A DNA stretch of 64,000 nucleotides from Streptomyces sp. NBC_00539 (lineage in GTDB: Bacteria > Actinomycetota > Actinomycetes > Streptomycetales > Streptomycetaceae). The stretch is from contig NZ_CP107811.1 in assembly GCF_036346105.1 (NCBI RefSeq), forward strand, positions 1,860,001 through 1,924,000, written 5' to 3'. Below, piece after piece: positions 60,826-64,000 of this stretch. The first letter of the stretch is position 1. Each line of letters starts with the position of its first letter. Made by a program: the position numbers and the translations under genes. The notes beneath the pieces were generated by a model. It was not told where the DNA came from, did no database searches, and worked only from the letters and a program-made list of their open reading frames with translations.

Positions 60826-63639
60826 CTAGTAGCCGGGGTAGCTGGGCAGCGTGCGCGGTCCCAGGTCGGTGCGGGCGGGGGGACGGGCCACGCGGACGGT
60901 GGCGCTCAGCACCGAGAGCCCCTCGGTGGCCACCACGACCGGCTCCAGGGACACGCCGGCCACCTCCGGGTGATCGTCGACCAGCCGGGACACCCGCAGC
61001 AGGAGCTCTTCGAGGGCCGGGGTGTCGACGGGGTCGCTTCCGCGCCAGCCGAAGAGGAGGGGCGCGGCGCGCAGGGAGCGGATCAGGCCGGCGACGTCAC
61101 GGTCGGTGGCCGGGACGAGCCGGTGGGAGGTGTCGCCGAGCAGTTCGGAGGCGACGCCGGCGAGCCCGAAGGAGAGGACGGCTCCGGCGGCGGGGTCGAT
61201 GACGCAGCGCACGACGGTGTCGACGCCGCGGGGCACCATCGCCTGGACGACCGGGAGCAGCTCCTGGGGCTTGCCGAGCAGTTCGGTGAGTTCCTCGTAG
61301 CTGCGGCGCAGTTCGGCCTCGGTGGTGAGGTCGAGGCGCACGCCGCCGAGGTCCGCGCGGTGGCGCAGGTGCGGGGCGGTGGTCTTGAGGGCGACGGGGT
61401 AGCCCAGCACCCGGGCGGCCCGGGCGGCGGCGTCGGCGCTCGGCGCGGGGAGGGTGGCGTGGAGGCGGATCCCGTAGCGGGCGAGGAGGGTGCGGGCGTC
61501 GGCCTCGGAGAGGGTGAGGACGGCGTCGTGGGAGACGCCCGCGAGGAGGGCGGCGAGCTGGGCGGCGGCTCCGGCCTCGTCGATGTCCTCGAACTCGGGG
61601 ACCTGGCCGGCGTCCGCATTGGCCTGCCGCCACTGCCCGTGGCGTACGGCCTCGGCGATGGCCCTGACGGCCCGCTCGGCGGCGGGATACGCGGGGATGC
61701 CCGCGCGCGCCGCGGCGAGCGCCGGCACGCCCGGCGACGACGACGCCGCAGCCGCCTGCGGCGCGGGTTCCGGCCCGGCCGGCGTCGGGGGCGAGGGGGC
61801 CGCCGGGTGGGCGCGGCCCGGGGACAGGGCGTCGGCCAGTGCGCCCAGTTCCACGTGGACCACCGCCACCGGCTTGCCGGGAGCCGCCGCCACCGCCTCC
61901 CACAGCGCACCCGCCAGATCGCCGGCCAGCTCCTGCTCCCGCACCCACGGGATCGCCGTCACCACCACCGCGTCGTTGTCCGGCGAGGCCAGCGCCACGG
62001 CCAGGGCCGCCCGGAAGTCCTCAGGCGAGGCGGCCGTCGTCAGGTCCAGCGGCGCCAGCGGCCGCAGCCCTTCCGTCAGGCAGGCGTCGTACGTGAGCAC
62101 CCCCAGCGACTCGGAGTTTCCGAGGATCGCCACCCTCGGCCCGGCCGGCAGCGGCTGTCCGGCCAGCAGCAGGCCGACGTCGACCAGCTCGGTGACCGTG
62201 TCGACCCGGATGACGCCCGCCTGCCGCAGCAGCGCCGAGACCGTCGCCTCGGGCAGCCGGGTCCCGGGTACGACGTGCCCGGCCGGGGTGTGGCGGCCGC
62301 CGCGGGCCACGACCACCGGCTTGACGGCTGCCGTCCGCCGGGCGAGACGGGTGAACTTGCGCGGGTTGCCCAGGGTTTCGAGGTACATCAGCGCCACATC
62401 GGTGGCTTCGTCGTCGTACCAGTACTGGAGGATGTCGTTGCCCGAGACGTCCGCGCGGTTGCCCGCCGAGACGAACGAGGACAGCCCCGCGCCCCGCCGC
62501 AGCAGCCCCGACAGCAGGGCGATGCCGATCGCGCCGGACTGGGTGAACAGGCCGATCCGGCCCCGCTCGGTGGCCGGTGCCGGGGCCAGCGAGGCGTTGA
62601 GCTCGATGTCGGGCGCGGTGTTGATCACCCCGAAGGCGTTCGGTCCGATCAGCCGCATCCCGTAGGACCGCACCTGCCTCAGCAGGTCGCGCTGGCGCTC
62701 CTGTCCCGCCGGCCCGCTCTCCCCGTATCCGGCGGAGAGCACCACCAGTCCCTGTACGCCGTGCTCCCCGCACGCCGCGACCGCGTCCGGCACCCGCTGC
62801 GCCGGGACGGCGATCACCGCGAGGTCGACCGGGGCCGTGATGCCGGCGAGCGAGCGGTAGGCCCGTACGCCGTCCAGCAGGTCGGTGTCGGTCGCCTCGT
62901 TGACCGCGTAGAGGTGCCCGTGGAAGCCGGCGTCCCGCAGGTTGCGCAAGACCGTCGCGCCGACGCCCGCGCCGGAGCGGCTGACTCCGATCACCGCCAC
63001 GGAGCCGGGTGCCAGCAGCCGCTGGACGGAGCGGGCCTCGGCGCGCTGTTCACGGGCGCGCTGCACGGCGAGCGACTCGGCGGTGGGTTCGAGGTCGAGG
63101 GTGAGGTGGACGGACCCGTCCTCGAAGCTGCGCTTCTGCTGGTAGCCGGCGTCCGTGAACACCTTGATCATCTTGCTGTTGGCGGGCAGCACTTCGGCGG
63201 CGAACCTCCGGATGCCGCGCTCGCGGGCCACCGCGCCGATGTGTTCGAGGAGCGCGGAGGCCACCCCGCGGCCCTGGTGGGCGTCCTGGACCAGGAAGGC
63301 GACCTCGGCCTCGTCTGCGGGGGCGGACGCGGGCCGGCCGTCGGGGCCGATCCGGTCGTAGCGGACGGTGGCGATGAACTCTCCGCCGATGGTCGCGGCG
63401 AGGCCGACCCGGTCCACGTAGTCGTGGTGCGTGAAGCGGCGCACGTCGCGGTCGGAGAGCCGGGGGTACGGCGCGAAGAAGCGGTAGTACTTCGACTCGT
63501 CGGAGACCTGTTCGTAGAAGCTGACCAGCCGTCCCGCGTCATCGGTGGTGATGGGCCGGATCCGGGCGGTGCCGCCGTCGCGCAGGACGACGTCCGCTTC
63601 CCAGTGGGCCGGGTACGAGAGGTCCGACTCGGTGGTCAT
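60826..63639 (-). CDS. GNAT-acyl-CoA synthetase fusion (Pat-type protein lysine acetyltransferase)
   Basis: A 937-aa protein. A GNAT domain lies N-terminal (about 18-175; HQGRGVASALLEHI), followed by the NDP-forming acyl-CoA synthetase region: CoA-binding Rossmann fold (PGSVAVIGVSRSGAGVGATV), succinyl-CoA ligase-like domain (SAGNRADVSGNDIL) and an ATP-grasp domain at the end. In Streptomyces and Salmonella such Pat proteins acetylate acetyl-CoA synthetase to switch it off; the order here (GNAT first) is that of the actinobacterial type. ATG 63639 was chosen over GTG 63645. Confidence 0.9.
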   Translation of the reverse strand: MTTESDLSYPAHWEADVVLRDGGTARIRPITTDDAGRLVSFYEQVSDESKYYRFFAPYPRLSDRDVRRFTHHDYVDRVGLAATIGGEFIATVRYDRIGPDGRPASAPADEAEVAFLVQDAHQGRGVASALLEHIGAVARERGIRRFAAEVLPANSKMIKVFTDAGYQQKRSFEDGSVHLTLDLEPTAESLAVQRAREQRAEARSVQRLLAPGSVAVIGVSRSGAGVGATVLRNLRDAGFHGHLYAVNEATDTDLLDGVRAYRSLAGITAPVDLAVIAVPAQRVPDAVAACGEHGVQGLVVLSAGYGESGPAGQERQRDLLRQVRSYGMRLIGPNAFGVINTAPDIELNASLAPAPATERGRIGLFTQSGAIGIALLSGLLRRGAGLSSFVSAGNRADVSGNDILQYWYDDEATDVALMYLETLGNPRKFTRLARRTAAVKPVVVARGGRHTPAGHVVPGTRLPEATVSALLRQAGVIRVDTVTELVDVGLLLAGQPLPAGPRVAILGNSESLGVLTYDACLTEGLRPLAPLDLTTAASPEDFRAALAVALASPDNDAVVVTAIPWVREQELAGDLAGALWEAVAAAPGKPVAVVHVELGALADALSPGRAHPAAPSPPTPAGPEPAPQAAAASSSPGVPALAAARAGIPAYPAAERAVRAIAEAVRHGQWRQANADAGQVPEFEDIDEAGAAAQLAALLAGVSHDAVLTLSEADARTLLARYGIRLHATLPAPSADAAARAARVLGYPVALKTTAPHLRHRADLGGVRLDLTTEAELRRSYEELTELLGKPQELLPVVQAMVPRGVDTVVRCVIDPAAGAVLSFGLAGVASELLGDTSHRLVPATDRDVAGLIRSLRAAPLLFGWRGSDPVDTPALEELLLRVSRLVDDHPEVAGVSLEPVVVATEGLSVLSATVRVARPPARTDLGPRTLPSYPGY

Positions 63640-63784
63640 GGGCACACCCTAAGGGGCGCATCCCCCTGTCGGCGCGTGCGCGGCGCATGAGGCACATCAG
63701 GGCGAACCGGTGCAAGCTGGGGAAGGTCGAGCGGCGGTGGATACGGGACGAAGGTCGGTCCGAGCATTCCGGGTGTCGTGAGAG

Positions 63785-63800
63785 ACTGGTCTAGACAACC
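63785..63800. promoter_or_regulatory. DasR operator (dre site) before ptsH
   Basis: ACTGGTCTAGACAACC fits the GntR-family DasR consensus A(C/T)TGGTCTAGACCA(C/G)T, with one deviation in the core (AA for CA). DasR is known to control ptsH by N-acetylglucosamine availability. Confidence 0.88.
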
Positions 63801-63823
63801 GAAAGAACCTGAAGGGCATCACC

Positions 63824-64000
63824 ATGGCAGAGCGCCGCGTCAACGTCGGCTGGGCCGAGGGCCTGCACGCTCGTCCCGCCTCGATCTTCGTCCGCGCGAC
63901 GACCGCTTCCGGCGTCCCGGTGACCATCGCGAAGGCGGGCGGCGACCCCGTCAACGCCGCTTCCATGCTGGCGGTTCTGGGCCTGGGCGCCCAGGGCGGC
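63824..64000 (+). CDS. ptsH: Phosphocarrier protein HPr, N-terminal part (cut by window end)
   Basis: First 59 codons of HPr, the small phosphocarrier of the sugar phosphotransferase system. His15 in GLHARPAS is the residue phosphorylated by enzyme I. ATG 63824 follows GAAGGG. The DasR site upstream links it to N-acetylglucosamine uptake. Confidence 0.97.
   Translation, partial: MAERRVNVGWAEGLHARPASIFVRATTASGVPVTIAKAGGDPVNAASMLAVLGLGAQGG

Overview
The base composition (very GC-rich, with GC in almost every third codon position), GTG/TTG starts, actinobacterial DUF families, SepH, CutRS, a DasR operator and a 379-aa coproporphyrin-type ferrochelatase all point to a Streptomyces chromosome. 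From about 33.8 kb to the right end the order (RNA methyltransferase, KimA-like permease, two TrkA/RCK genes, DUF3159, OB-fold, DUF3710, dut, DUF4193, cutRS, inositol phosphatase, hemH, sepH, tdk, GNAT/acyl-CoA synthetase, ptsH) is, as far as I recall, the conserved core order near SCO5840-SCO5900 of S. coelicolor. The left half is accessory.

Region 1-2.9 kb: end of a copper P1B ATPase, csoR, a strong terminator, then a BlaI-type repressor overlapping an M56 (BlaR1-like) membrane peptidase gene. Region 2.9-6.3 kb: a GNAT, a class I methyltransferase, a Fur-family repressor and a LuxR-type regulator, followed by a convergent unannotated 24-codon gene.

Region 6.4-22 kb is the most unusual part: a compact, almost entirely minus-strand biosynthetic cluster that I do not recognise. 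It pairs paralogues of mycothiol enzymes (an MshA-like glycosyltransferase, a PIG-L/MshB-like deacetylase on the other strand, a maleylpyruvate-isomerase/DinB-fold protein) with a methionyl-tRNA-synthetase-like ligase that has lost its KMSKS loop. A second module contains an amino acid:[carrier protein] ligase, a holo-ACP synthase fused in frame to its carrier protein, an AurF-type diiron N-oxygenase, two methyltransferases, a MaoC-fold protein, a PLP cystathionine-lyase-type enzyme, dedicated metK and ahcY copies, and an MFS exporter behind two CsoR-type palindromes. My reading is an amino acid loaded on a carrier protein, N-oxygenated and methylated with a locally regenerated SAM supply, possibly joined to a glucosaminyl-inositol-like pseudodisaccharide; this is inference. 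A repeated element (core CGATTCGTA) in the LuxR promoter, in the promoter driving the minus-strand operon and, as a variant, upstream of the GNAT gene suggests one regulon.

Region 22-29.5 kb: a conserved hypothetical gene, a cytochrome P450, a secreted HEXXH protease, an S33-type hydrolase, and a peptide-binding lipoprotein gene with a LysR gene; the last two share a TGTGA/TCACA operator-like element. Region 29.6-33.85 kb: a 4.2-kb island bounded by two copies of the 3' end of the RNA methyltransferase gene (16-bp identical core), holding a SWIM zinc-finger protein and decayed defence genes (an mcrC remnant and a frameshifted DUF1998 helicase C-terminus). Region 33.8-64 kb: core genes for RNA modification, potassium transport, nucleotide metabolism, haem synthesis, cell division (sepH), stress sensing (cutRS, an ECF41-like sigma factor) and the start of ptsH behind a DasR site.
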